Positions 16,215 through 26,056 of a stretch of DNA of 64,000 bases are shown here, piece after piece. Position 1 is the stretch's first letter, and each line of letters opens with the position of its first letter. The position numbers and the translations under genes were made by a program. Source of the stretch: CAZLWA01 sp964563165 (GTDB lineage: Bacteria; CLD3; SB21); contig CAZLWA010000052.1 of NCBI GenBank assembly GCA_964563165.1, positions 11,040-75,039 of the forward strand. Reading direction: 5' to 3'. Under the pieces are notes generated by a model, which did no database searches, was not told where the DNA came from, and saw only the letters and a program-made list of their open reading frames with translations.

Positions 16215-16380
16215 GAACCACTCCGGCTTCAAAAACTCACGATGAACAAAGAAAAAAAGATGAATGAAATACGAAAGATAATAACGCTTGAAACGTCAGG
16301 TAAGAGATTAGTGAAATAAATTATAAAAAATTGATTAGCATATCAAGGACTTTTTACAAAACAGCGTTTTACATGAAATT

Positions 16381-16812
16381 TCAAGGAGTGTGCTTCCATA
16401 CCTCTGCGCCGTCATCGAACCGTTCTTTTTTCCAGACCGGCAGGTCCTTTTTGATCTCTTCGATGACGAACCGGCAAGCCTCAAACGCTTCCGCGCGATG
16501 CGCCGCCGATACCGCGATGATCACGCTGGCGTCTTTCAGCTGCAGAAGCCCCAGGCGGTGCCGGACCGCGATACGATTCACGGGCCACTTTTGAAAAGCC
16601 TGCTCCACAATGGTCCGCAAAACTTTTTCCGCCATTTCGGGATAACCGTGATAGTCGATGGCCTTGACTTTGCGTCCGTCGAAATGATCGCGTACGGTCC
16701 CGATAAAAATATCCACCCCGCCGGAATTTTCCGTGACGCAAAATTCGTAAAGTTTTTCCGGCGTCAGAGGCGCCGGCGTAATTTCAATCAAATAGGTTTC
16801 GGTTCTGATCAT
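16381..16812 (-). CDS. moaE: Molybdopterin synthase catalytic subunit MoaE
   Basis: A 143-residue protein of normal MoaE length. It matches across its length: 'GGVDIFIGTVRDH' near residue 32, 'YHGYPEMAE' at about 54, 'RHRLGLLQLKDASVIIAVS', 'HRAEAFEACRFVIEEIKKD' and the catalytic-lysine region 'LPVWKKE' near the C-terminus. MoaE converts precursor Z (cyclic pyranopterin monophosphate) to molybdopterin by adding two sulfurs delivered on MoaD. It starts 24 bp after the moaD stop, so the two are in one transcript. Moco enzymes themselves are not in the window, but fdhD lies at 59567. Confidence 0.95.
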   Translation of the reverse strand: MIRTETYLIEITPAPLTPEKLYEFCVTENSGGVDIFIGTVRDHFDGRKVKAIDYHGYPEMAEKVLRTIVEQAFQKWPVNRIAVRHRLGLLQLKDASVIIAVSAAHRAEAFEACRFVIEEIKKDLPVWKKERFDDGAEVWKHTP

Positions 16813-16836
16813 TGGCCCGGATGTGAATTCACTGTT

Positions 16837-17085
16837 TTATCCCCCGCTCACCGGCGGAACGATGCACACTTCATCGCCGTTTTTTAATTGGATGGAATCA
16901 TTCACATATTCCAGGTTTACCGCGACACGGCTTTGGGCTTTGTATTTCTCAAGTTCAGGATACTGTAAAATAATTTTCTTCCAAAACCCGCTTACCGCCG
17001 CGCCATCGGGCAATTCCATTTTTTCCTCATCGCGGTGTGTTACGTCGCGGCACATCGCGAAAAATTTTATATCAATCGTTATCAT
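16837..17085 (-). CDS. moaD: Molybdopterin synthase sulfur carrier subunit MoaD
   Basis: An 82-residue ubiquitin-fold protein ending in the required di-glycine: 'EVCIVPPVSGG'. The family's 'VAVNLEYVN' and 'LKNGDEV' strands are present. The terminal glycine is adenylylated and thiocarboxylated (by MoeB/MoaD-activating enzymes, not seen here) and gives its sulfur to precursor Z in the MoaE active site. It is immediately upstream of moaE, the usual arrangement of the two synthase subunits. No other molybdenum cofactor gene is adjacent. Confidence 0.93.
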   Translation of the reverse strand: MITIDIKFFAMCRDVTHRDEEKMELPDGAAVSGFWKKIILQYPELEKYKAQSRVAVNLEYVNDSIQLKNGDEVCIVPPVSGG

Positions 17086-17096
17086 GATTTTTTAAC

Positions 17097-17149
17097 CACA
17101 AAGACACTAAGTCACAAAGAAACTATTACATTAACTTAGTGTCTTTGTG
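17097..17149. repeat. 16-bp perfect inverted repeat between macroglobulin gene and moaD
   Basis: CACAAAGACACTAAGT at 17097-17112 is the exact reverse complement of 17134-17149, with a 21-nt spacer. Each arm continues with related CACAAAG/CTTTGTGG words. It lies after the macroglobulin stop (17262) and 12 bp before the moaD ATG. It has no U-run, so it is not a classical terminator; it could still form a strong hairpin in the moaDE leader, or be a dispersed repeat. Confidence 0.85.
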
Positions 17150-17261
17150 ACTTTGTGGCAAGTATTTCACTCAAATCTCTTATCAATAACTTTTCCGCCA
17201 CCGGGATACTAACGCAAGAATTGTTTCGAGCGTCGTGTCTCAGTGTTCTGTGGCAAGCATT

Positions 17262-20200
17262 TCATTCTACAATAATAGTCTGGCCCGCGGTCGTACCGAA
17301 AACTTCCGGTGTATACATTTCTTCCGCTTTGGTTACCGGTACACCAAAAGTCCCGTAGGTCGTCGCGCGTGCGAGATAGGTGAATGTATGCGTGCCTTTG
17401 GAAAGCCAATCCGCAAAAACCACGACGCGATCGTCGCGCAATTCGGAATTATCAAAATCGCCGTAACGCCACCACGATCGAATCGTGCCGGATACTGCCG
17501 TTCTTGCCGCGGATCCGGTGGTCGCCAGATTAACGTTGATCGCTTCAAACCCGGCGGGCAAAGGATCGTCCACGACGACGAAATTCCGGTCCTGCGCCGA
17601 GCTCACGGTCAGTTTGATTCGATACAGCCCCCCGGCTTTGAATTTTCCGTTTGTGATGCCCGTTCCGTTTTCATCTTCCATCGTTTTAATAATGCGGATG
17701 CCTTCGTCGCGCGGCGGAATGGCCGCATTCGATTTCGGGCTGTACGTCATACGCAGAGTGTAATACATTCGGCCCTGGCCGGTTTTACCGAATTCCACCG
17801 GCAGTTTGACCTCTTTGCGTAAGGTGTTCAGCCCGACTTGTACGGCGTGCGATTGCAGCGTCCGCCCGCGATAGATCTCATTTAGGATTTCCTTGCCGTC
17901 CAGCAACACGCGATTGGAAAAATCCGGAACGTCCTTTTCAAAAATCCGGAAGTATGTTCCGAGCGCCCAGAACACGTACGTATTCTCCTGCGTGGTGCGC
18001 CAGCGGCCGGTTTTGCGTTCCTGCAAAATGTATTTCACGACTTTTTCCGCCCATGGAACCTGTTCACGATCCAGTTCCAGAAATGTCTGGAGCACCGCCG
18101 CGGTCGTGCGCATGTTGGAATGGAATGTCCATTCCAGGCCCGACTCCGCCGGTTCTTCAAAATGGGCATCTCTGGGGCTCATCTTGATCGCATTAGAAAT
18201 ACCGCGGCGCAATTCGTCCGCCATGGCGGCATCGCCGCGCCCTTTCACGATCGCTTTCCACACCATCGCCCGCGCAACCAGCGGCAATTCCTCCCGCCGC
18301 TGAAAAAGTAATTCGGCCGCGGAGGCATCATAATAATTATTGTCGGCGAGCACGGCCAGGGCAAGCGCACGCGTCGAATGCCAATAGAGCAGTCCGTAGC
18401 GGTCGACCGAGTTATTCCGCACGAGCGTTTTTAAATAATTCAGTCCTTTTTCAAGACATTCCTTGTTGACCTTAAATCCTTTTTCTTTCGCTTTGGTCAT
18501 CGCGAGAATCGCATACACGGAGACATACGGCGAGGGATAGTCTCCTCCGACCCAGTAGCTGAAACCGCCGCCGAAATTCTGATATTTCGGAACTTCATCC
18601 AGATATTCCTGGACGACCTCCTCAATGGAATTTTTTCCGTCCGGCAGACCCTTTAAACCAAAAGCTCTCACAACGTCACCAAACAAAATGATCGGGAGGG
18701 CGCGCGACGTTTTTTGCTCCAGGCATCCGTAAGGATATTCAAATAAATATTTGATGCCGCCGTCCAGATCCACCAACGCGGTCGAGGAGGTTTGCACTTC
18801 CACGCCGCCGTACTCATCGTAAATATTTCCGGGCACGATCAGTTCTTCCGCATGATTCTCCGTCGCGCTTCCGTACAGGGCGACCGTTTCCGTATACGCA
18901 GGGATCTTCAAGGGAATGTTCAATTCCACACCGTCGGTCAGGTTATTCATCGCGGCTTTGAACGTGAACCGGCCGGTCTTATTCTCCGTAATTCTGAACC
19001 GGTAACGCACTTCCTGCGAACCCCCTTTTTTCAAATTAATTTCTTTGACGGCCCGGTCGTCCATAGCCGCGCCGGCGGCGGACGCCTGGACCTTCACCAT
19101 GCCGTCGCGGTCGGAATAATTGTGAACGATCACGCCCGCTTCCACAACGTCGCCAACCCTTGCAAATCGCGGCAGCGCGGGCCTTAATAGTAACTGTTTG
19201 CTGACCGTGATATTTTTCTGGCCGCTGCCGAATTTTGAATCCGCCGTGTGCGCTACCGCCAATATTTTGAACCCGGTCAGGTTTTCCGGCAGCTGAAATT
19301 TAATGCTCGCGCGGCCGTAGCCGTCGGTTTCAATCGCCGGATTCCAGAACACGCATGCCTTAAAATTCTTGCGCACGGCGACTGCCGGTAAAAAATCATC
19401 CCCGCCGCCGCCGCCGATACCCCCTTTTTCCTTAAGATCTTTCCGGACGATCTGATCAAGAATATATTTGCGGCTCTCCGACGTGGACACGGCCAGGTCG
19501 CGGTGTTTATAAAAATGCGCGAACGGATCCGGCGTTTGGTAATTGATCAAATTCAAAACCCCGATGTCTTCCACGAACAGCGTAACCTCCGAGCGCGTGC
19601 CGCTGCCGCTCTTATCCTTTACCTGTACGTCAACCTGCACCCAATCGTTGGGAGAAAATTGTTCGCGGTTCGGTTTAATGACGACCTCCAATTTATTTTC
19701 GTCCGCATTCACGGACAGTTGGGTATAACCGATCTTGAATGCCGGTTTGCCCAAATCCTCCGATTGATTCACGGCCGGGAGCGCCGTGCGCCCCTGCAGA
19801 AGTACTACGGAAACGAACGCATTCGGAATGAGATCCTGCGTAATCGGAACCTCGATCACACTCGCATTGCCTATCAATTCCACGGCCTGGTGCGAGAGGA
19901 TGCCTTCGCGCTCCACCGTTACCAGTGCACGGCATTTGGCGTACGGCGATTTCACCAGAATTTTTGCCGTTTCACCGGGATTGTAATTGTTCTTATTGGG
20001 CACCAGATCCACGGCGTCGTCGTCATTCAGCCGCCATCCCGTGTACGCGTCGCCCACTACATATACATAACACGATGAAAAGATCTTATTACCTGCGTCA
20101 TCCGTCGCCGCCGCACGGATAAAATAATAACCGGTAGCCTGCGGATCAAGTTCCACCGACGTTTCCTCTTTGCCGGAAGTCATGGTTATTTTCTTTTCGA

Positions 20201-22928
20201 GGGAGTCCTTTACATCCGAATGCCATTGAAATCCGCCATCGCTCGTTTTTTCACGCACGGAAATCCACTCGCGGCGGATCAATTCGATCCCGATGGCTTT
20301 TCCGCTTACTTTTTCGCCCCGGGGCGTTACGGCAACGATCCCGAGCGCGAGCGGAGAGCCTTGCGAATGAAACGTTGTCGCCGGCTTCAATCCGATATAA
20401 AATTTCCCGGCATGAACGATCACGCTTTTGCGCCCGCTGACCTCCTGGCGGTTCTTATCACGGATCGTTCCTTCAATGACCAGCTGTGAGGTCTCCGAAT
20501 GCCCGTCGTCATTAAGGGGCATGGAAATAGTGAAAACGCCGTGTTCATTCAATAGGTCCGTTCGCGATTGGAGGACGGAAGAATAGGTGGAGCCGCTTTC
20601 GTAATAATTTTCGTCGGCCATGGAACCAAAAAAATAATCGTCGTAGCCTTCGGGAACGAAAGAACTTCTTCTTCGCGTTACATTCCACTTAATATCCGTA
20701 TTGCTCAGCGGCGCGCCGAATAAGTAATGGCCATCCAAAACCGCCTCCAGTTTGTCTTTCCAAACGTACTCATTCTTCTTCGTTGTCACCGTCACTTCGG
20801 ATTCCACGGGCTTGAACTCCTGAACCTGAAAGGTACCGGAACCAATGCTCTCGGTGCCTGCCGATGCCTGAATCGTGTAATATCCCAATGGCGCATTCGG
20901 ATCAATCGGATAGTCAAAATCAAAAGAGCCCAGTGTATTGGAAGCGTACGTTTTCGAAAAAATATCTTCGTAGGACGGATTCTTGATAACTACTTTTATT
21001 TCGCCAGGAACGGCGGCCCATGCATCGTTGGCCAATTGCCGTGTGAGGCCCTTGATCAGTACATTATCGCCCGGGCGGTAAATGCCCTGATTCGTAAACA
21101 GGTAGGCGGATATGACGTTTTCGGAAGGAACTTTCCAGCTGATCGGAATTCGGAACCGATACATTTCCACGCGCATTCCCGAATACGTGTACGCGCGCTG
21201 CTCGCCTTTCCCCGCGAAAATCCACTGCCGCGGCGGATTCCATTCATTCTCAGAGGTGAGGCCCAGCGCCTGCCAGCCGGGTGTCTGCGCAAAGCCCTTG
21301 TCGTCCGTGAATCCATTCCACTTCACCGTACCGCCATCGTCGCGCAATTCCACGAACGCCTGCGGAATGGGTTTTCCGTCTTTCAGCGATGTCAAATAGA
21401 TCACATTGTTCAGGCGCGAATATTTTGCGGTGATCCCGATATCGGTGATCTGTACGATCGCTCGGCGGGGCTGAGCCCAGGGTGCATGCTTGATCTCAAC
21501 TAATACGGCTCCGCTTTGGCTGCCGGTCAATGCGTCATCCAATTTGACCGGGATGTTCTGGGAATAATTTCTTTTTGTCGGCGGAATGCCGGAACGCGAA
21601 ACGCCCCACTCCGAACCGGAAGGCTGATAATCCGACCCCAGCTGTACCGCTTTGATCAGCGTCTCCTGGTTCAATTTTGCCATACGCACTTCGACTTTTT
21701 TCGGATTGATCACGTTCATATTCAGGTCGTGGCTCAAGTACGATTCAAGGATATGCTCGCCGCCGTCAAAGTCGACAAGGGATGCGTAGTCGCCGGTGAC
21801 AAAACTCTCCGATACGGTATGGCCGAGTACATTTCCGAAAACGTCCTTCAAACCATGGCCACAGACGACGGTATATTTCGTTTGAGGTTTCAGATCGAAA
21901 TATAATTCGTGTGTATAATTATCATTCCAGCCGGTCTCGTAAACGTCTCTCAATTCCGCAAACGGCGAGATCGTTGTGTGATTCCTCAGCTCTTCCGCAT
22001 CCACGCTGTTGCTCAATTTAACTTTAATGGACGAGTTCGGATATTCCGGAGCCGTAAAATTACTGAAAACAAGCGGGCCGTAGGTCGTGAATTGGATCCC
22101 CTTCGTCTCTGCCGATCCGAGCGTGCCAACCGTGCCTTTTAGGCCGCCATAGATCCACACCTTATAACTCGTCTGCAGCGCAAGCTTATTCTCCGGCTCC
22201 GCAACCATTAAGCGCCCAAGCCAGTTCTTCTTGCCGGTGCCGGAAAAGTCTTCATCGTAATAATCCGAATAGGAAGCAAATTTTTCAAAATAGTCTTTGA
22301 GGTCTGCGGAGTCCGCCTGCACGAGGCGGATCGGCACGGACCGGTTATTGACATTGTCGGATAATGAAATTTTTTCTTTCGCACTTGCCGGAGAAATGGT
22401 TTGATTGAAGAGCAAATAGATTCTCGGTGTGATGGTGACGCCTCGTGCGTTGTCGTATATATTTGATTTCAGGAATCTGGGGCGGGTGGTAGAAAAGCTC
22501 CATTGATACGGCGCGGATAATTTGTCTCCCGACAGGGACGCGGTATTCGCGGGAATCGTAACGGTATAGCTCGTTGCGATCGTCAGCGTATCGGAAGGAA
22601 TGAACGCCAGCGTATTCGTTCCCATCCATCGGAATTTCCCTCTGATCGGCGGCTCGATCAGCATCGGGCCGCTTCCGTCGCCCTCCGGCAGGGCCGCCAA
22701 AGGAACCATCGTTTTATTAAACACGACCACCACCGAGTAAAACTGATCAATATCTTCCACGAGCCCTGCCGGCGTGGCGGAAATGACCTTCAGCCCTTGC
22801 GGCATATACGTGCCGCGCGTCTGCGCTTCCGAATTCTCCGTAAGCAGGCAACCGTTAAACGGCGTCAGCCAGATATAGGCCGATACCGTCAGTATGAAAG
22901 CCGCCGAGACCCAATTGTTTTTTCGCAT
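17262..22928 (-). CDS. Bacterial alpha-2-macroglobulin with thioester motif
   Basis: A 1888-residue protein. The ATG at 22928 has GGAG 6 nt upstream; a GTG four codons earlier is possible. The N-terminus is a hydrophobic export signal followed by 'FNGC', a poor lipobox, so it may be lipid-anchored or periplasmic. An Ig-like domain with 'VVVVFNKTMV' is followed by macroglobulin strands, e.g. 'YLTSLKDGKPIPQAFVELR' and 'TNQGIYRPGDNVLIKGL'. The thioester motif 'PYGCLEQ' lies near residue 1400 in an alpha-alpha toroid ('GGGFSYWVGGD', 'STRALALAVL'), and the C-terminal receptor-like domain has 'VVVDDPLPAGFEAINV'. These proteins trap attacking proteases by covalent capture. The gene is not beside pbpC, its partner in many proteobacteria, and appears to be transcribed alone or after aspS. 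Confidence 0.95.
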   Translation of the reverse strand: MRKNNWVSAAFILTVSAYIWLTPFNGCLLTENSEAQTRGTYMPQGLKVISATPAGLVEDIDQFYSVVVVFNKTMVPLAALPEGDGSGPMLIEPPIRGKFRWMGTNTLAFIPSDTLTIATSYTVTIPANTASLSGDKLSAPYQWSFSTTRPRFLKSNIYDNARGVTITPRIYLLFNQTISPASAKEKISLSDNVNNRSVPIRLVQADSADLKDYFEKFASYSDYYDEDFSGTGKKNWLGRLMVAEPENKLALQTSYKVWIYGGLKGTVGTLGSAETKGIQFTTYGPLVFSNFTAPEYPNSSIKVKLSNSVDAEELRNHTTISPFAELRDVYETGWNDNYTHELYFDLKPQTKYTVVCGHGLKDVFGNVLGHTVSESFVTGDYASLVDFDGGEHILESYLSHDLNMNVINPKKVEVRMAKLNQETLIKAVQLGSDYQPSGSEWGVSRSGIPPTKRNYSQNIPVKLDDALTGSQSGAVLVEIKHAPWAQPRRAIVQITDIGITAKYSRLNNVIYLTSLKDGKPIPQAFVELRDDGGTVKWNGFTDDKGFAQTPGWQALGLTSENEWNPPRQWIFAGKGEQRAYTYSGMRVEMYRFRIPISWKVPSENVISAYLFTNQGIYRPGDNVLIKGLTRQLANDAWAAVPGEIKVVIKNPSYEDIFSKTYASNTLGSFDFDYPIDPNAPLGYYTIQASAGTESIGSGTFQVQEFKPVESEVTVTTKKNEYVWKDKLEAVLDGHYLFGAPLSNTDIKWNVTRRRSSFVPEGYDDYFFGSMADENYYESGSTYSSVLQSRTDLLNEHGVFTISMPLNDDGHSETSQLVIEGTIRDKNRQEVSGRKSVIVHAGKFYIGLKPATTFHSQGSPLALGIVAVTPRGEKVSGKAIGIELIRREWISVREKTSDGGFQWHSDVKDSLEKKITMTSGKEETSVELDPQATGYYFIRAAATDDAGNKIFSSCYVYVVGDAYTGWRLNDDDAVDLVPNKNNYNPGETAKILVKSPYAKCRALVTVEREGILSHQAVELIGNASVIEVPITQDLIPNAFVSVVLLQGRTALPAVNQSEDLGKPAFKIGYTQLSVNADENKLEVVIKPNREQFSPNDWVQVDVQVKDKSGSGTRSEVTLFVEDIGVLNLINYQTPDPFAHFYKHRDLAVSTSESRKYILDQIVRKDLKEKGGIGGGGGDDFLPAVAVRKNFKACVFWNPAIETDGYGRASIKFQLPENLTGFKILAVAHTADSKFGSGQKNITVSKQLLLRPALPRFARVGDVVEAGVIVHNYSDRDGMVKVQASAAGAAMDDRAVKEINLKKGGSQEVRYRFRITENKTGRFTFKAAMNNLTDGVELNIPLKIPAYTETVALYGSATENHAEELIVPGNIYDEYGGVEVQTSSTALVDLDGGIKYLFEYPYGCLEQKTSRALPIILFGDVVRAFGLKGLPDGKNSIEEVVQEYLDEVPKYQNFGGGFSYWVGGDYPSPYVSVYAILAMTKAKEKGFKVNKECLEKGLNYLKTLVRNNSVDRYGLLYWHSTRALALAVLADNNYYDASAAELLFQRREELPLVARAMVWKAIVKGRGDAAMADELRRGISNAIKMSPRDAHFEEPAESGLEWTFHSNMRTTAAVLQTFLELDREQVPWAEKVVKYILQERKTGRWRTTQENTYVFWALGTYFRIFEKDVPDFSNRVLLDGKEILNEIYRGRTLQSHAVQVGLNTLRKEVKLPVEFGKTGQGRMYYTLRMTYSPKSNAAIPPRDEGIRIIKTMEDENGTGITNGKFKAGGLYRIKLTVSSAQDRNFVVVDDPLPAGFEAINVNLATTGSAARTAVSGTIRSWWRYGDFDNSELRDDRVVVFADWLSKGTHTFTYLARATTYGTFGVPVTKAEEMYTPEVFGTTAGQTIIVE

Positions 22929-23022
22929 CCTGATCTCCACAGATTTATGACGATCCTCAAGGCTGTTAATTCAAACGATAGAAGTTTCGGCGTTGGTCAT
23001 TTTCGCCGTCGGCTGCAGTATT

Positions 23023-24813
23023 TTATTTCTTTTCCGGCAGAAGGCCGATCCCCAATTCCTTCAACTGCCGTACGTCTACCGTTGACGGAGCGTGGTCCAT
23101 CAGGGATACCGCGCTGTTCGTTTTTGGAAAAGCGATCACATCGCGAATGGATTTTCTGCCCGTCAGAAGCGCTGCGATGCGGTCGAACCCCAGCGCAATG
23201 CCTCCGTGAGGCGGGACGCCGTATTCAAAAGCTTTCAACAAAAAGCCGAATTTCATTTCGCGCTCTTCCGGAGACAGGCCCAGCGCATCGAACATTTTAT
23301 TCTGCACGTCCTTATTATGAATGCGGATGCTTCCGCCGCCGATTTCAGTGCCGTTGAGCACCAGATCGTACGCCTTCGCGCGCACGTGCGCGCGGTCCGT
23401 GTCCATTTTTTCCAGATCGGATTCGAGCGGCGCCGTGAACGGATGATGCATTGCCGCCCAGCGCTTTTCTTCCGCATCGTAGGCGAACAACGGGAAGTCA
23501 ACGACCCAGTAGAGATTCCATGTATCTTCGCGGATCAGGTTCAGTTTCTCCGCCAGATGAAGGCGCAAATTGCCGAGTGCGGCTTGAACGGTCATGATCG
23601 AGTCCGCGGCTATGAGGATCGTATCGCCTGTTTGAGCCTGGGTTTGCGCGACGATACCCTGTAACATCTCTTCAGTCAGGAATTTTGCAATCGAAGACTG
23701 GACGCCCGTGGCTTCCACTTTGATCGCGGCCAACCCTTTGAGGCCGTAAGGCTTGACGAAGTCGGTCAGTTCGTCCAGCTGCTTTCTCGAGAAATTTTGC
23801 CCTTCGATCTTGATACAGCCGATCGTGCCGTCTTTTTTCTCCAGCGCATCCTGAAAAACTTTGAAATCGGAATTTTTCACCAAATGATCAATGCCGATAA
23901 TTTTCATTCCGAATCTCAGATCGGGTTTATCGGTGCCGTAGGAGGTCATCGCGTCTTCGTAGCTCAACCGCGGTAACGGCAGTTGCAATTCAATACCTTT
24001 AAGCTCGGAAAATATCTTATGCATCAGGCGCTCGATATGCGTCAATACATCTTCCTTATCGACGAAGGACATTTCCACGTCCACCTGGGTGAATTCTGGC
24101 TGGCGATCGGCGCGCAGGTCTTCGTCGCGGAAACATTTCACGATCTGATAATAGCGGTCGTATCCCGAGACCATCAACAGCTGCTTATAAATTTGCGGCG
24201 ACTGCGGCAGCGCGTAAAATTTGCCGTGATGAACGCGGCTCGGAACGAGATAGTCGCGCGCGCCTTCCGGGGTACTTTTCATTAATACGGGCGTTTCCAC
24301 TTCGATGAAATGATGCTCGTTGAAAAAATTTCTTACGACCTGCGCCAGCCGGTGCCGGAAGATCATGGCTTCCTGCATGTACGCCCGCCGCAGATCCAGA
24401 TAACGGAATTCCAACCGAAGATCCTCGTCCAATTTGATAGATTCATCACTCAATTCAAACGGGGGCGTTTTGGCGCGGCTTACGATTTCGATCTTTTCCG
24501 CAACAACTTCGATAGCGCCGGTCGGTATTTGCTTATTCACATTGCCATCGGCACGTGGGGTGGCCTTTCCATAGATCTGAACGACGAATTCACTCCGTAA
24601 TTCCCTGGCGCGTTCATGCGCCGCGGCATTCGAATCCGGATTAAATACGATTTGCGTGATGCCGTAGCGGTCCCGCAGGTCAATAAAGATCAATTGTCCC
24701 AGATCCCGCCGGCGATGTACCCACCCGATCAGAGAAACGTATTCATGGGCATGGACCGGGGTCAATTCACCGCACGTATGCGTGCGTAGAGCCGTTTGAA
24801 ACTTCCCTGGCAT
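23023..24813 (-). CDS. aspS: Aspartyl-tRNA synthetase
   Basis: A 596-residue bacterial-type class II synthetase. I start at the ATG at 24813 ('MPGKFQTALRTHTCGEL'), since the longer frame runs through the terminator of the upstream operon; the ribosome site is weak. The N-terminal OB fold binds the anticodon ('VHRRRDLGQLIFIDLRDR'). Class II motifs are present: 'RYLDLRR', 'FRDEDLRADRQPEFTQ' (motif 2) and 'GIALGFDRIAALLTG' (motif 3); the bacterial insertion domain lies between motifs 2 and 3. It charges tRNA-Asp; whether it also mischarges tRNA-Asn cannot be judged here because gatCAB and asnS are not in the window. Confidence 0.97.
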   Translation of the reverse strand: MPGKFQTALRTHTCGELTPVHAHEYVSLIGWVHRRRDLGQLIFIDLRDRYGITQIVFNPDSNAAAHERARELRSEFVVQIYGKATPRADGNVNKQIPTGAIEVVAEKIEIVSRAKTPPFELSDESIKLDEDLRLEFRYLDLRRAYMQEAMIFRHRLAQVVRNFFNEHHFIEVETPVLMKSTPEGARDYLVPSRVHHGKFYALPQSPQIYKQLLMVSGYDRYYQIVKCFRDEDLRADRQPEFTQVDVEMSFVDKEDVLTHIERLMHKIFSELKGIELQLPLPRLSYEDAMTSYGTDKPDLRFGMKIIGIDHLVKNSDFKVFQDALEKKDGTIGCIKIEGQNFSRKQLDELTDFVKPYGLKGLAAIKVEATGVQSSIAKFLTEEMLQGIVAQTQAQTGDTILIAADSIMTVQAALGNLRLHLAEKLNLIREDTWNLYWVVDFPLFAYDAEEKRWAAMHHPFTAPLESDLEKMDTDRAHVRAKAYDLVLNGTEIGGGSIRIHNKDVQNKMFDALGLSPEEREMKFGFLLKAFEYGVPPHGGIALGFDRIAALLTGRKSIRDVIAFPKTNSAVSLMDHAPSTVDVRQLKELGIGLLPEKK

Positions 24814-24896
24814 AGAATAATTTGCTTTCTTTTGGTCAATATTGCGGGAAACGTTGATCCCCCGTCGGCATTCCATGATGCGAAAAGGAGCCAAAT

Positions 24897-24932
24897 ACAA
24901 AAAAACCGCTCCGCTGTACGGCGGAACGGTTT
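24897..24932 (-). terminator. Rho-independent terminator of the envelope motor operon
   Basis: Arms at 24903-24914 and 24921-24932 form a 12-bp stem in minus-strand RNA (AAACCGUUCCGC with GCGGAGCGGUUU, one G-U), followed by a U run of about seven. It lies 26 nt after the stop of the AgmX-like gene, separating the motor operon from aspS. Confidence 0.92.
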
Positions 24933-24957
24933 TTCGCAAAAAATATTTTTGAGTAAC

Positions 24958-26007
24958 TTACTTGGTGAACACGAAGGTTTGGCTGACCGTGACCACGCCT
25001 TTTTTGCCTCTGGGGAAAGTCCAGCCGCGAATCTTGTTTTCCACGCATCGTGCAACGGCATCGCCGACCGAGTTGGACGTCGTCGTAACGCCGGACACGC
25101 GTCCCGCGGGATTCACTTTGATCTGTACGCTGAGCTTGCCTTTCAGGTCCGGTGATTTCTTCAATTCCTTTTGATAGCAGGAATTGACCGAGGTCGCACC
25201 CTGGTCGATCACGGCCTGAATATCGCCCGCCGAAACGGCCCCGCCGGCTCCGCCGGAAACGCTGGCTATACCGACACCGATCAAACCGCCGCCTTCTTCA
25301 CCTGCCACGAGCGAAGCACCGCCCATCGCTTCTAATTCGGTCGTCAACGCGCCGATCGCGCCAGTGCCGCCGACCACACCGCCGGAGCCCAATTGGGTTT
25401 TTCCGCCGCCGCCTGCCCCGGTAGTGAGACTTCCGATCTGGTTAAGAACGCCCGATAAGTCTCCTGAAGTTCCGCTAAATTCATACGCGCCATACTTGCT
25501 GTTTTTTCCTCCCGCTGCGCCTGCTACCGCGAGAACGCCCTGACCTGCCGCGGCTTTCGCGGCTTTGCCTGCGCGTCCTGCTGCCGCTGCTTTGGCCGCC
25601 GCCGCTTTGCTGGCTTTGCCCACATTACCCGAAGGCGCCGCCCCACGTTGAACGGTCGCCGTTGCCGTTTCATCCTTTTCTTCTTCCTTCGGCTTGTCGA
25701 TCTCATCCAGTATTTTGGAATCTAATTTTAGGACCTGGCCCAGTTTTTTCAAGGTTTTACTATCAAGGCTGGTAGCGGTCTGTGCTCTTGGGCGAGACGC
25801 TACGTATAACAATGGCCCATATAGAAACGTCAAACTCAAAAAGAAAATAAGCAGCAGTCTGCGATCCAGGGATTTCCAGTAATCTTTCTGGAATTCCTTC
25901 GGAAACGCAACGATCCGGATCTCACGGGCTCCCGCAGATGCGCGGCCGCCCGGCGGAACTGCCGAAGCATGCAGTGTGCTCTTTGGATTATTTTTTGATT
26001 CATTCAT
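24958..26007 (-). CDS. AgmX/PglI C-terminal domain protein (TonB/GltJ-like)
   Basis: A 349-residue bitopic protein. A cytoplasmic N-terminus of about 45 residues is followed by one membrane helix ('LLLIFFLSLTFLYGPLLYV', about 52-70), then an Ala/Lys- and Gly-rich periplasmic linker (about 110-260). The C-terminal domain ('VDQ/IDQGATSVNSCYQKEL', 'GKLSVQIKVNPAGRVSGV', 'CVENKIRGWTFP') is the AgmX/PglI family domain, a TonB-C-like fold with two conserved cysteines. In Myxococcus the family includes GltJ/AgmX of the gliding apparatus. It is the last gene of the operon after ExbB and two ExbD proteins, as expected for the protein that carries motor force across the periplasm. The Gly/Ala linker would give reach. 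No TonB-dependent receptor is in the window. Confidence 0.9.
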   Translation of the reverse strand: MNESKNNPKSTLHASAVPPGGRASAGAREIRIVAFPKEFQKDYWKSLDRRLLLIFFLSLTFLYGPLLYVASRPRAQTATSLDSKTLKKLGQVLKLDSKILDEIDKPKEEEKDETATATVQRGAAPSGNVGKASKAAAAKAAAAGRAGKAAKAAAGQGVLAVAGAAGGKNSKYGAYEFSGTSGDLSGVLNQIGSLTTGAGGGGKTQLGSGGVVGGTGAIGALTTELEAMGGASLVAGEEGGGLIGVGIASVSGGAGGAVSAGDIQAVIDQGATSVNSCYQKELKKSPDLKGKLSVQIKVNPAGRVSGVTTTSNSVGDAVARCVENKIRGWTFPRGKKGVVTVSQTFVFTK

Positions 26008-26056
26008 CGCAGGCCTCCTTAACGAACCTTGGTATATTTTTCATGCTCAAACTTTG

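Noticed and set aside
19600..22900. Long plus-strand frames opposite the macroglobulin gene (up to 258 codons)
   Set aside because: They are antisense shadows with arginine/histidine-rich, low-complexity composition and no family features.
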